Assembly (NCBI GenBank): GCA_910583845.1
Contig: CAJUAB010000018.1
Coordinates: forward strand, 38,897 to 102,896
DNA from: an uncultured Acetatifactor sp.
GTDB lineage: Bacteria; Bacillota; Clostridia; Lachnospirales; Lachnospiraceae
Direction of reading: 5' to 3'
Length of the DNA stretch: 64,000 bases
Position numbers and translations under genes: made by a program
Part shown: in pieces, positions 9,129-16,474 of the stretch
Layout: the number at the start of each line of letters is the position of its first letter
Position numbering within the stretch: the first letter of the stretch is position 1
The notes under the pieces: model-generated
Told to the model about the DNA's origin: nothing
Databases searched by the model: none
Seen by the model: only the letters and a program-made list of their open reading frames with translations

Positions 9129-9953
9129 TTACCTCCGCCCGTACTTTTTCATAATTGCGGCATAGCCCCCGGGATTCATATACCAGTTAAACAAATCACA
9201 CAGCATTTTATTTCCCGCTCCCTCGATATACTTGGTATCGTTCCACAATGCGCTGATTTTTGTAACGGTATTCTTCATGGTTCTCTGCGACTTTTTGTAG
9301 CATTCCTGATATTTCCCCACGTATGAAACGGCCTGGGCTTCGGTACAGATCAGCGCTTCGGCTTCGGATACCGGCAGTCCCAATTCGAATAAATGGCACT
9401 TAGCCGCCGCTTTGAAAGACTGACACGCAAGCAGCCCCCCTCTGTCGGAAGTCGCGTCCGCGGCGTGTATATAATCCATAAATGGTTTTTTTATGATATC
9501 CAGCATCAGGTAAGACGGAAAATACGCGGAAATTGTCGCAAGCTCCACATGCCCCGCCTTCATCATGGCAACTGCATTTCCCAGAGAATAATACATCATA
9601 TCATCGTCAAATCTTTCCAGGGTATAATCTGAAATGGTTATGTAAAACAAATCGTCACATCCGCAAGGAGATATATTATTCGCGGCGTTGTGAGCGATAC
9701 AGATCTGTGGAATTTTTCCCCGATAATCCAGAATTTCACACACATCATATAAAATCCTGTAAATTCGTGCGTGTGACGCCGCTGTCGCTTTTATATATAC
9801 GCCGTCAACAAATGGTTTCATCAGCGATATACTCAGCTGATTCATATTCTGTATTATGGCTTGTGTACAAAGGGACGAGAAAATTACCTTTTTTTCTTCC
9901 TCATAAGGATGCATAAAATCAGCGATCTCCAGGCCCTGCAGTTTGAATTTCAT
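9129..9953 (-). CDS. Degenerate M48-like protein (pseudopeptidase)
   Basis: A 274-residue protein, second inactive member of the M48-like trio. The motif block reads YSLGNAVAMMKAGHVEL where the active paralogue has AILGHELGHIGCGHIEF; only the later GH is kept. The third-ligand block is DATSDRGGLLA in place of DYTADRAAAI. The start is the ATG at 9953 with GAGG 9 bases before; an in-frame TTG 6 bases upstream is less likely. It is the first gene after the short peptide (27-base gap), so it may be the part of the complex that meets the peptide. The similarity is by eye and needs a profile comparison. Confidence 0.68.
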   Translation of the reverse strand: MKFKLQGLEIADFMHPYEEEKKVIFSSLCTQAIIQNMNQLSISLMKPFVDGVYIKATAASHARIYRILYDVCEILDYRGKIPQICIAHNAANNISPCGCDDLFYITISDYTLERFDDDMMYYSLGNAVAMMKAGHVELATISAYFPSYLMLDIIKKPFMDYIHAADATSDRGGLLACQSFKAAAKCHLFELGLPVSEAEALICTEAQAVSYVGKYQECYKKSQRTMKNTVTKISALWNDTKYIEGAGNKMLCDLFNWYMNPGGYAAIMKKYGRR

Positions 9954-9980
9954 AGGCAATGCCTCATTTTATTTTCATCG

Positions 9981-10109
9981 TCAGTTTCTCATGTGCTGCC
10001 ACCCTGGATGCTTCTTGCACTGGCTCGATGTAAACATCTGGCAACAGGCATTTACAGCCGCAGCGGCGTTTTCCTTTCTGATTAATTTTGGTTTGGTATA
10101 TGTCTTCAT
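9981..10109 (-). CDS. Putative RiPP precursor peptide (42 aa)
   Basis: A 42-residue frame missed at usual length cut-offs. Its ATG overlaps the TGA of the radical SAM gene (ATGA), with AGGAGG 6 bases upstream inside the end of that gene. The N-terminus MKTYTKPKL contains YxxPxL, the pattern that PqqD-like recognition domains bind in lasso-peptide leaders. The middle has an alanine run, and the tail begins ACCQMFTSSQCKKHPGW with three cysteines (22, 23, 31), candidates for radical-SAM thioether or C-C cross-links. The upstream enzyme carries a PqqD-like domain, which fits. Its chemistry and final product are unknown. Confidence 0.75.
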   Translation of the reverse strand: MKTYTKPKLIRKENAAAAVNACCQMFTSSQCKKHPGWQHMRN

Positions 10110-11416
10110 AAAAAGCCTCCTGATACAGATTCCTTCAGAGCCTCCGCGAGCATGCAAGAATCGGCGCTTCTGGCGGGAAAACCATTTTCACGGATCGCGC
10201 TTCCCAGGCAAGGAGAACACCACTCCCGTTGCCTGCATTCCCCGCAGTCAGCTCCCAGATCACGATAGGTCATTTTCCTGATTCTCTTCAGTTCCTCGGA
10301 CTGTGTCCAGATTCCGCGTATTGTCATTTCATGAATATTGCCAATGGATACGGGATACGCATTGCATGGATAGACTTCACCGTATGGATTAACGGACAGC
10401 GCGTCCCTCCCACAGCCACAGACAGAGTCTGATTTAGCGGAAGTCGCATCTATTTCTTTGGGCGAATACTTCTGTTCAAGCCACATAACCCGTTTATATG
10501 CCTCGACGTCCATCAAGCGGAATCTGTCCGATGGCACTCCGGAATGCGAATACATCACCGTCATTGTGGACTCCACCGTGACACCCAGTTTCCTGGAGAG
10601 CTTCAAAAGATTCTCATAATCATGGACATTTTGTTTCATAACTACGGTTTTTATAAACACATCAATCCCTCTTGCCTTTACAAGGAGCAGGGTCCTCATG
10701 CTTTTTTCAAATGACCCCTGAATCCCCGTTATGCCGTCATGCACTGCCGGGGTTCCTCCATAAAAGCTGAACGAAATGCTGTTGGGACGCAGTTCTATTA
10801 ATTCGTCCAGCATATCACTCTCTATAGCAAGACCGTTTGTGTAGAGATTGACCAGCATACGGCGCTTCTGCGCATACCGGACAATTTCTAAAAAATCGGG
10901 GTGCAATGTAGGTTCGCCGCCTGTAATTAGCAGAGAAAGGCAATTCATTTCCGCCAATTCATCAATGATGCGCACATAATCCCGCAGCCTTAATTCCTTC
11001 CCGCAATCGCGGAAATCATCAATATAACAATGAATACATTTTTCATTGCAGCGATAGGTGAGTTCCAGACAGACGGACATGATCTGGCCACTGGCACCGC
11101 AAACGGCATGCACAATATCCCTGATCCTCTCCGCCCCTGCCTTTTCTTTGTCAGAAGGGGACCATATGATTTCATTTTGCAGCAATATCTCGATAAATTC
11201 GGGAATATCTCTCTCAAGGGAACTGTCTCCCACATCATAGATCTCCCGTAACGACATGAGCAATCCATCAGATGTACAATCCGGATTCTGTTCTATAAAG
11301 GTCAATATATCATATACAATCTCATTAAATAAGAAATCCCTGCGCTGGACAACACTGCGAACATATGTAAAATTGCCATAGACTCTATAATAGATATCAT
11401 CACAAATTCGGAGCAT
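10106..11416 (-). CDS. Radical SAM/SPASM peptide-modifying enzyme with PqqD-like domain
   Basis: A 436-residue protein. Residues 1-85 look like a PqqD-type winged-helix RiPP recognition element (RDFLFNEIVYDILTFIE core). The radical SAM motif is CNEKCIHC (Cys123, 127, 130), followed by the TGGEPTLHP SAM-contact segment near 165. A SPASM domain with many cysteines (CGCG, YPCNAYP, CGECRQREWC, CLG) fills about 325-425 and would bind two auxiliary Fe-S clusters. Enzymes of this build make thioether or carbon-carbon links on precursor peptides. The start ATG follows GAGG. The next gene, overlapping by 4 bases, is the short Cys-bearing peptide, its likely substrate. Confidence 0.85.
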   Translation of the reverse strand: MLRICDDIYYRVYGNFTYVRSVVQRRDFLFNEIVYDILTFIEQNPDCTSDGLLMSLREIYDVGDSSLERDIPEFIEILLQNEIIWSPSDKEKAGAERIRDIVHAVCGASGQIMSVCLELTYRCNEKCIHCYIDDFRDCGKELRLRDYVRIIDELAEMNCLSLLITGGEPTLHPDFLEIVRYAQKRRMLVNLYTNGLAIESDMLDELIELRPNSISFSFYGGTPAVHDGITGIQGSFEKSMRTLLLVKARGIDVFIKTVVMKQNVHDYENLLKLSRKLGVTVESTMTVMYSHSGVPSDRFRLMDVEAYKRVMWLEQKYSPKEIDATSAKSDSVCGCGRDALSVNPYGEVYPCNAYPVSIGNIHEMTIRGIWTQSEELKRIRKMTYRDLGADCGECRQREWCSPCLGSAIRENGFPARSADSCMLAEALKESVSGGFL

Positions 11417-11517
11417 CCTATTGATTCCTCGTATTCATCAGGAGACACTAAATCAATTAATCGGTCCGTAATCCTTGAATGACAAACATCGACATTTTTA
11501 TTATGGTACTCCCCCTT

Positions 11518-11583
11518 GCGGCAAAAGGCCATGCCGTTTGAGACATAGTTCAACATTTCCTCAAACGACATGGCCTTTTCCGC
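11518..11583 (-). promoter_or_regulatory. Long hairpin in the leader of the radical SAM operon
   Basis: AAAAGGCCATGCCGTTTGA (11523-11541) faces TCAAACGACATGGCCTTTT (11561-11579) around a 19-base loop. Four more pairs (GCGG with CCGC) follow a bulge. In minus-strand RNA the one mismatch becomes a G-U pair, so the stem is about 23 pairs. The T run after it is only four bases, so an attenuator, RNA-processing site or DNA operator fits as well as a terminator. It stands about 100 bases before the radical SAM start, in the divergent region next to the signal-peptide gene. Confidence 0.55.
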
Positions 11584-11699
11584 CAAAACCTCATACAATT
11601 AAGCATAACACGCACCCGGTAAGGAGGGCCGTCCGGCCGTTCCACGCCTTGAAAAGATCTCATGCGCCTCTAAAAACCTACAATAAAGGAGAAAATACT

Positions 11700-11855
11700 A
11701 TGAAAACCATAAAAAAAGGAATTGTTCTGACCATTTGTCTCGCGCTGCTCTGCGCCGCAGCCATGGGCCTGTCCACTAGCCTGCGCGCCAGCAATCCTTC
11801 TGCTGATTCCGTCCTTCTTGCCTGCATAGAAGCTCCTCACAATGATCGGCATTGA
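11700..11855 (+). CDS. Secreted 51-aa peptide, candidate quorum-sensing signal
   Basis: One of very few supported plus-strand genes. AAAGGAG stands 8 bases before the ATG. The product has a short basic start (MKTIKKG), a hydrophobic core (IVLTICLALLCAAAMGL), then LRASNPSADSVLLACIEAPH and a charged end NDRH, the layout of a signal-peptide-bearing pheromone precursor. Its last 80 bases overlap the 3' end of a convergent HTH-TPR regulator gene. Similar convergent overlap occurs for some Rgg/SHP pairs of streptococci. The mature signal would be cut from the C-terminus. Assignment rests on context and layout only. Confidence 0.6.
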   Translation: MKTIKKGIVLTICLALLCAAAMGLSTSLRASNPSADSVLLACIEAPHNDRH

Positions 11856-12780
11856 TTCTGGCCGCTATCTCCGGTACATTCTCTCTCATGTACTCCAGCT
11901 GGAATCTGGCGCTGTCATATTGACGATTTCCGATTCTTCCGTAGATTGACAGCGCCAGTTCTTCCGCTATGATATCCGCATATTTTATCCGGTCCATCTG
12001 TATCCGTATCCATGCGATATCAAAATGCAGTTCTGGCACATACAGTGTCTTCCCGTACTCCGTCAGCTCCCCGATTGCCTGGTCCGCCCACTCCAGCGCT
12101 TCCCTGAATCGTCCCTCAAGCCCAAGATACTTTACAAGATTCAGAACCAATGGCGCATACAGATTATTTCTTTCTCTACAGTCCATAAATCTGTCTGACA
12201 GAAACTCAATCATTTCTTCAAACAGCTTTATAGCTTTGGGGCGCTGTCCGTTCTCCGCGTAACCGATGGCAATATTATTGATAATAATCAGTTCCTGATC
12301 AGCCAGCACCAATTCATGCAGCTTTTTTTCACCATAGTCCGGAACCGTCATTCTCAGAATGGCCTCCAATTCTTCCAGATGTTCTCCTCTGATCAGGCCA
12401 TTGTCCGCAATAATCAGCTTCTGGAGCTTCAAAAACTGCGTATACATATTTTCCTTCGGGACCTTGCAGATCCTTTCTTCATATCGCTTTAAGATCAGAT
12501 CCGCGCTTTCGAAATCATGATGCATGACCTTGACAGAAATCTCCTTTTGAAGTTCGGATATTTCATAATATTCTTCTCCCACAAAAAGATCATAACTGTC
12601 TTCCCACTGTCCCAGGCGCTGCATCAGCGCGACAAATTTTGCATGCGAAGGTTCCCTGACCCCATTTTCAATCCTTGAAAGTCCGCCCGGCGTACATATG
12701 CCGTCCGCCAGCTCCTCCTGCGTCAACCCCTTTATCTTCCTGAATCGCTTTATAACTTTCCCCATCGAGTATATTGCCAT
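11776..12780 (-). CDS. XRE-family HTH regulator with TPR domain (RNPP/Rgg-like)
   Basis: A 334-residue regulator. I use the ATG at 12780 (MAIYSMGKV) because AAAAGGA precedes it and a TATAAT box lies just upstream of earlier in-frame starts. The HTH spans about residues 5-60 (GLTQEELADGICTPGGLSRIENG). The rest is helical TPR-like, as in PlcR, PrgX and Rgg, which bind small imported peptides. It probably senses the peptide encoded convergently at its 3' end and controls that peptide and the nearby radical SAM operon; this is inference from layout. The last residues are encoded opposite the peptide gene. Confidence 0.75.
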   Translation of the reverse strand: MAIYSMGKVIKRFRKIKGLTQEELADGICTPGGLSRIENGVREPSHAKFVALMQRLGQWEDSYDLFVGEEYYEISELQKEISVKVMHHDFESADLILKRYEERICKVPKENMYTQFLKLQKLIIADNGLIRGEHLEELEAILRMTVPDYGEKKLHELVLADQELIIINNIAIGYAENGQRPKAIKLFEEMIEFLSDRFMDCRERNNLYAPLVLNLVKYLGLEGRFREALEWADQAIGELTEYGKTLYVPELHFDIAWIRIQMDRIKYADIIAEELALSIYGRIGNRQYDSARFQLEYMRENVPEIAARINADHCEELLCRQEGRNQQKDCWRAG

Positions 12781-12822
12781 TTTTCCATTCCTTTTTAATG
12801 ATAGCGCCATTGTTTTCACTGT

Positions 12823-12851
12823 ATTATACTCCGGCTCTATAAACCCTTCAA
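12823..12851 (-). promoter_or_regulatory. Sigma-A type promoter of the HTH-TPR regulator
   Basis: On the minus strand TTGAAG (12846-12851), a 17-base spacer and TATAAT (12823-12828), ending 42 bases before the chosen ATG. Confidence 0.6.
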
Positions 12852-12939
12852 TGAGTGTTTAACTTCTATCAAAAAATAATACAAGTTATTGGAAAATATT
12901 GGAAATATTAAAATTAATAGTTTGTTTTATAAAACAGAA

Positions 12940-12965
12940 GATGGGCAATAGATCAATTGCCCATC
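12940..12965 (-). terminator. Intrinsic terminator after manC
   Basis: Perfect 10-base arms GATGGGCAAT and ATTGCCCATC with a 6-base loop, then TTCTGTTTT on the minus strand. It lies about 65 bases past the manC stop and closes the glycan operon. Confidence 0.75.
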
Positions 12966-13029
12966 CTGATCACCAGGGTTTCGCACACACGCTCCAGAAG
13001 AAAAAAAGAAGAATTTGCACCATGGCAAT

Positions 13030-14346
13030 TTATTCCTCATCCTCATACTTCTGCTTGTCCTCCACACTGATTTCCGTTCCCAGCTGCACCTCAATCAGTC
13101 TCAGCTGTGTATCGGCAATTACCGTATGCCTGCATCCGGCCGGCATGGTAATCACATCTCCGGGCCGCACGATGCGCCTCATGCCGTCGATGACCACGCA
13201 GCCCTGGCCGCTCATTACCGTCCAGACCTCATCCCTGTGCTGATGGCTGTGGTAGGTGAGTTTATGTCCCGGCAGCAGCTCCACCTTGATGGTCATACTG
13301 TCCTCCTGCACATCCAGCACCGTAAAGCTGCCCCATGATTTTTCTGCGTACATGGCCTGCTGCTCCAGGGCTTCCACATAGGGCTTGATATGGGCGCTGC
13401 GGTCTTTGCCGGAAACCAGAATGCCATCCACGCTGGCCGCCACCACCATGTCCTTGCATCCCATGCATAGGACAGGTATATTCAGTTCATTTACCACCTG
13501 GGTATTCTCACAGTGATCATCCAGCGTTACCTTGCCGATGGTCTCCGAGTCCATGGCCTCGGTAAAGGTATTCCAGCTGCCCAGATCCAGCCATTCCCCA
13601 TTGTAGCGCAGCACCTGAATCCTTTTTTCCTGTTCCACCACCGCGTAATCAAAACTGATCTTCTTCTGGCTGCCATAGGAGGCAAACAAATCCTGATAAT
13701 CGGTAAATGCGATCAGCTCATGGGCCCGCTTCAGCAGATACCCCAGCCTGAACGCGAACACCCCGCCATTCCACAGGGCTCCCCTGGCAATATATCCCTT
13801 CGCGGTCTCTTCGTCAGGTTTTTCCCGAAACGTTCTGACCGTACTGACAGGACCGGCGTCGGCCGGTATGATATAACCGTATTTTTCGCTGGGATAAGTC
13901 GGTTCGATTCCCATAAGCGACAGATTGGCGTCTCCCTGCTCCGCCAGCTTCGCGAGACGCTGCAATGCCTCAAAATACGTATCATGCACATAGGGGTCCA
14001 CCGGACATACCACCACGGCCTCCTCCTCCGGTACGCCAAGCTCATCGCGCAGATAAGCCGCTGCCAGGCAGATGGCCGGAAATGTGTCTCTCCGCTCAGG
14101 TTCCACACAGATATTCACCCGTTCCCCCAGCTGATTCTTGATCGTACTGGCCTGTTTCCTGCTGGTGGCTATGGTGATCCTGGCCTCGGGGTCCACCGTC
14201 GTAATCTGGCGAAATACACGGGTCAGCATAGACTCCAGTTCACCCTCGTCATTTCGGAACATTTTGATAAACTGTTTGGATCGAATGTCATTGGACAGGG
14301 GCCACAGCCTCTTTCCGCTGCCCCCTGACAGCAAAATAATATTCAT
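13030..14346 (-). CDS. manC: Mannose-1-phosphate guanylyltransferase / mannose-6-phosphate isomerase
   Basis: A 438-residue cytoplasmic protein making GDP-mannose from GTP and mannose-1-phosphate. The N-terminal nucleotidyltransferase domain starts IILLSGGSGKRLWPLS with the pyrophosphorylase signature, and FREKPDEETA is visible near residue 170. The C-terminal cupin (WGSFTVLDVQ...LTYHSHQHRDEVWTVMSG...VITMPAGCRHT) is the type II isomerase domain. The ATG follows AGGAGGAG. It ends the operon containing gmd and rmd and would supply their substrate, GDP-mannose. Confidence 0.92.
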   Translation of the reverse strand: MNIILLSGGSGKRLWPLSNDIRSKQFIKMFRNDEGELESMLTRVFRQITTVDPEARITIATSRKQASTIKNQLGERVNICVEPERRDTFPAICLAAAYLRDELGVPEEEAVVVCPVDPYVHDTYFEALQRLAKLAEQGDANLSLMGIEPTYPSEKYGYIIPADAGPVSTVRTFREKPDEETAKGYIARGALWNGGVFAFRLGYLLKRAHELIAFTDYQDLFASYGSQKKISFDYAVVEQEKRIQVLRYNGEWLDLGSWNTFTEAMDSETIGKVTLDDHCENTQVVNELNIPVLCMGCKDMVVAASVDGILVSGKDRSAHIKPYVEALEQQAMYAEKSWGSFTVLDVQEDSMTIKVELLPGHKLTYHSHQHRDEVWTVMSGQGCVVIDGMRRIVRPGDVITMPAGCRHTVIADTQLRLIEVQLGTEISVEDKQKYEDEE

Positions 14347-14364
14347 TATGGCGCTCCTCCTCTT

Positions 14365-15255
14365 CTAATTTCTGATCCACTGTGCCCACTTCTGCCGATA
14401 CTCCTCCGCACTCATCCCCTCTTTTTCCTGAAACAGTCTCTGCATCGTTGTCACATCGCCGATGCCTGACTCATCCGCCACCTCGGCCACCGGTTTGATG
14501 CTGAACCGCAGCAGCTCCTTGGCCGCGTTCAGGCAGCGGTTCTCCACATAATCGTCAATATGGATTCCGTAATACTGCGCAAAGGACTGATCCAGCGCAT
14601 CCCGGCTGTACGCGAACGCCTGCTCCAAAGCCTCTGATCTGTCTCCCTCCGCATAATGCTCATTCAGCCATTCCCGTACACGGCTCACAAGCTGTCTCTC
14701 CTGCTCATCTCCCAGAGTGCCGCCGTCCGAGAGCTTCTGTAAAATACAGTATTGCAGATGCAGCAGCAGTTCGCCGCACTGTACCTCCGCCAGCATGCTC
14801 CTGTCCTTTTGCAGTTCCAGCAGCCGACCGATCAGCCTGTTCCACTGCTCCGCATCATCGCTGTGAAATACGGGCTTTCCGGCATTTCCTTTTCGAAACA
14901 AATCATAAAAATTCCGTGCCGTATTGCCATAATAATGTACCCAGGCAAGTTCCCATCCGTCCTGCTCATCGCTGATATGCTCATAATGCACCCTGCAATC
15001 CACCAAGGCGCAGTCGCCGACCTGAAGCTCATACGCACGGCCGTCCACGGCCAGAGTTCCCCTGCCGCCAAGCACCACCAGAAACAGATACGACTCCAGC
15101 TTTTCCCGTACGCATCTGTGAGGTTTCAGACTTTTTAGCCTCCCCACTTCCTGTACAAACAGCAGGTTCTGCCGGGCAAAATCCCCCGGGGTGTGCAGGC
15201 TGCGGTCCGAACTCGTCATCCCTTCTGTAGCAAACAATTCCCTGCTCTTAATCAT
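14365..15255 (-). CDS. AraC-family transcriptional regulator
   Basis: A 296-residue regulator. A cupin-like sensing domain (LVVLGGRGTLAVDGRAYELQVGDCALVD, about residues 58-85) precedes a C-terminal AraC double helix-turn-helix (about 190-290), ending EEYRQKWAQWI. Its ATG follows AGGAGGAAGGA. It is placed inside the GDP-sugar genes, 18 bases before manC, so it may control this operon or sugar uptake in response to a small carbohydrate; the ligand is unknown. Confidence 0.85.
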   Translation of the reverse strand: MIKSRELFATEGMTSSDRSLHTPGDFARQNLLFVQEVGRLKSLKPHRCVREKLESYLFLVVLGGRGTLAVDGRAYELQVGDCALVDCRVHYEHISDEQDGWELAWVHYYGNTARNFYDLFRKGNAGKPVFHSDDAEQWNRLIGRLLELQKDRSMLAEVQCGELLLHLQYCILQKLSDGGTLGDEQERQLVSRVREWLNEHYAEGDRSEALEQAFAYSRDALDQSFAQYYGIHIDDYVENRCLNAAKELLRFSIKPVAEVADESGIGDVTTMQRLFQEKEGMSAEEYRQKWAQWIRN

Positions 15256-15363
15256 TCCTTCCTCCTATTCATCGCCGCGCGATGGATTTCAAAGTCTCAC
15301 AATCCGCTCATGCGCCTGTGCCGCATTACCGGGCCGTCTGAAAGCAAGCGCTGTTTCTCTGTT

Positions 15364-16302
15364 TTAGTCCGCGCTTCGCCAGTAATCCAGCGTGTCCCGG
15401 ATCGTCTGCTCCAGCCTGATCCGGGGTTCCCAGCCTGTCAGCTCATGCAGCTTGGTTATATCCGCCTCAATGATGGGCACATCCACCGGCCGGATCTTGT
15501 TCGGGTCAATCTCCACCCGGATTTCCTTTTCCGACAGGGAAATGATCAGATCCAGAATTTGACGGATTTCCACCGCATGACCGGAACCCATATTATAGGT
15601 CTCCCCCGGCACTCCCCGCTGGACCAGGCCCACATACGCCCTGACCACATCTCTGACATCCGTAAAGTCCCTCCTGGCCGACAGATTTCCCACATACATA
15701 ACCGGGTCCCGCCGCCCCTTTTCGATCTCCGCCACCTGCCTGCAGAAATCCGACACCACAAACATGGGTGCCTGTCCCGGACCGATATGGTTGAAGGAAC
15801 GCACCATCATCAGCTGCATGTCATAGGCCTGGGCATAGATACTGCCGATCATATTCTGGCATGCCTTGGTAGCCGCGTATATATTGCCTGGACGCAGCAG
15901 ATTATCCTCCCGGATCGGTGTCTCTCCGGGACAGATATGGCCGTACTCCTCCCCCGACCCGATCAGCAACACCCGAGGCTTATAATACAACTCCCTCACG
16001 GCATCCATCACATGGATGCTTCCCTTGATATTCACGTCCACCGTCAGTCCCGGATTCTTCCAGGACAAGCCCACCGAGCTCTGCGCAGCCAGATGAAAAA
16101 TATAATCCGGCCGGATCTCCAGCAAAAGTGAAACAATTGCCTCCCGGTCCAGAATATCCAGATCATAGACTTTCGCGTGCTCATGCTCCAGCTGCTCATG
16201 GGGCAGCTTGGTGGCGTAAGCCTCCATCCCGCAGGCGTGCATTTCTTCTATCAGATAACTGCCCACAAATCCGGCAGCCCCTATCACCAGTCCTTTTGAC
16301 AT
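15364..16302 (-). CDS. rmd: GDP-6-deoxy-D-mannose (GDP-D-rhamnose) reductase
   Basis: A 312-residue SDR enzyme of the extended type. The NAD(P) motif is GAAGFVGS at the N-terminus, the catalytic pair is YAATK, and SFNHIGPGQAPMFVVSDF...RRDFTDVRDVVRAY is typical of Rmd and unlike GDP-fucose synthase. It reduces GDP-4-keto-6-deoxy-mannose, made by Gmd, to GDP-D-rhamnose. The start is the ATG at 16302 behind AGAGGT; an in-frame start 33 bases upstream lacks a site. It lies downstream of gmd, with a hairpin between them. Confidence 0.85.
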   Translation of the reverse strand: MSKGLVIGAAGFVGSYLIEEMHACGMEAYATKLPHEQLEHEHAKVYDLDILDREAIVSLLLEIRPDYIFHLAAQSSVGLSWKNPGLTVDVNIKGSIHVMDAVRELYYKPRVLLIGSGEEYGHICPGETPIREDNLLRPGNIYAATKACQNMIGSIYAQAYDMQLMMVRSFNHIGPGQAPMFVVSDFCRQVAEIEKGRRDPVMYVGNLSARRDFTDVRDVVRAYVGLVQRGVPGETYNMGSGHAVEIRQILDLIISLSEKEIRVEIDPNKIRPVDVPIIEADITKLHELTGWEPRIRLEQTIRDTLDYWRSAD

Positions 16303-16368
16303 ATTTACCTCTTCTCGCAAACTTGCAGCCGGCAAATCATCCGTGTCAGACTACAGTCTCCTTACAAG

Positions 16369-16396
16369 AAAAGGAATTCCCTGTAGAATTCCTTTT
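16369..16396 (-). terminator. Hairpin between gmd and rmd (terminator or attenuator)
   Basis: Perfect 11-base arms AAAAGGAATTC and GAATTCCTTTT with a 6-base loop, followed on the minus strand by TTTTCTTG. It could reduce rmd, AraC and manC expression relative to gmd. Confidence 0.55.
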
Positions 16397-16474
16397 CCGA
16401 CAACAATTCCCTTTATGCGGTCTCATGGAGCATTCCTCTGAGACAAGATGCTCTGTCCGTCATGCCCCGGCCGT

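Noticed and set aside
11302..11598. A 98-codon minus-strand frame upstream of and overlapping the radical SAM gene
   Set aside because: It begins with TTG and has no ribosome site, runs 115 bases into the radical SAM gene in another frame, and much of it is the long hairpin. Chance or a leader is more likely than a protein.
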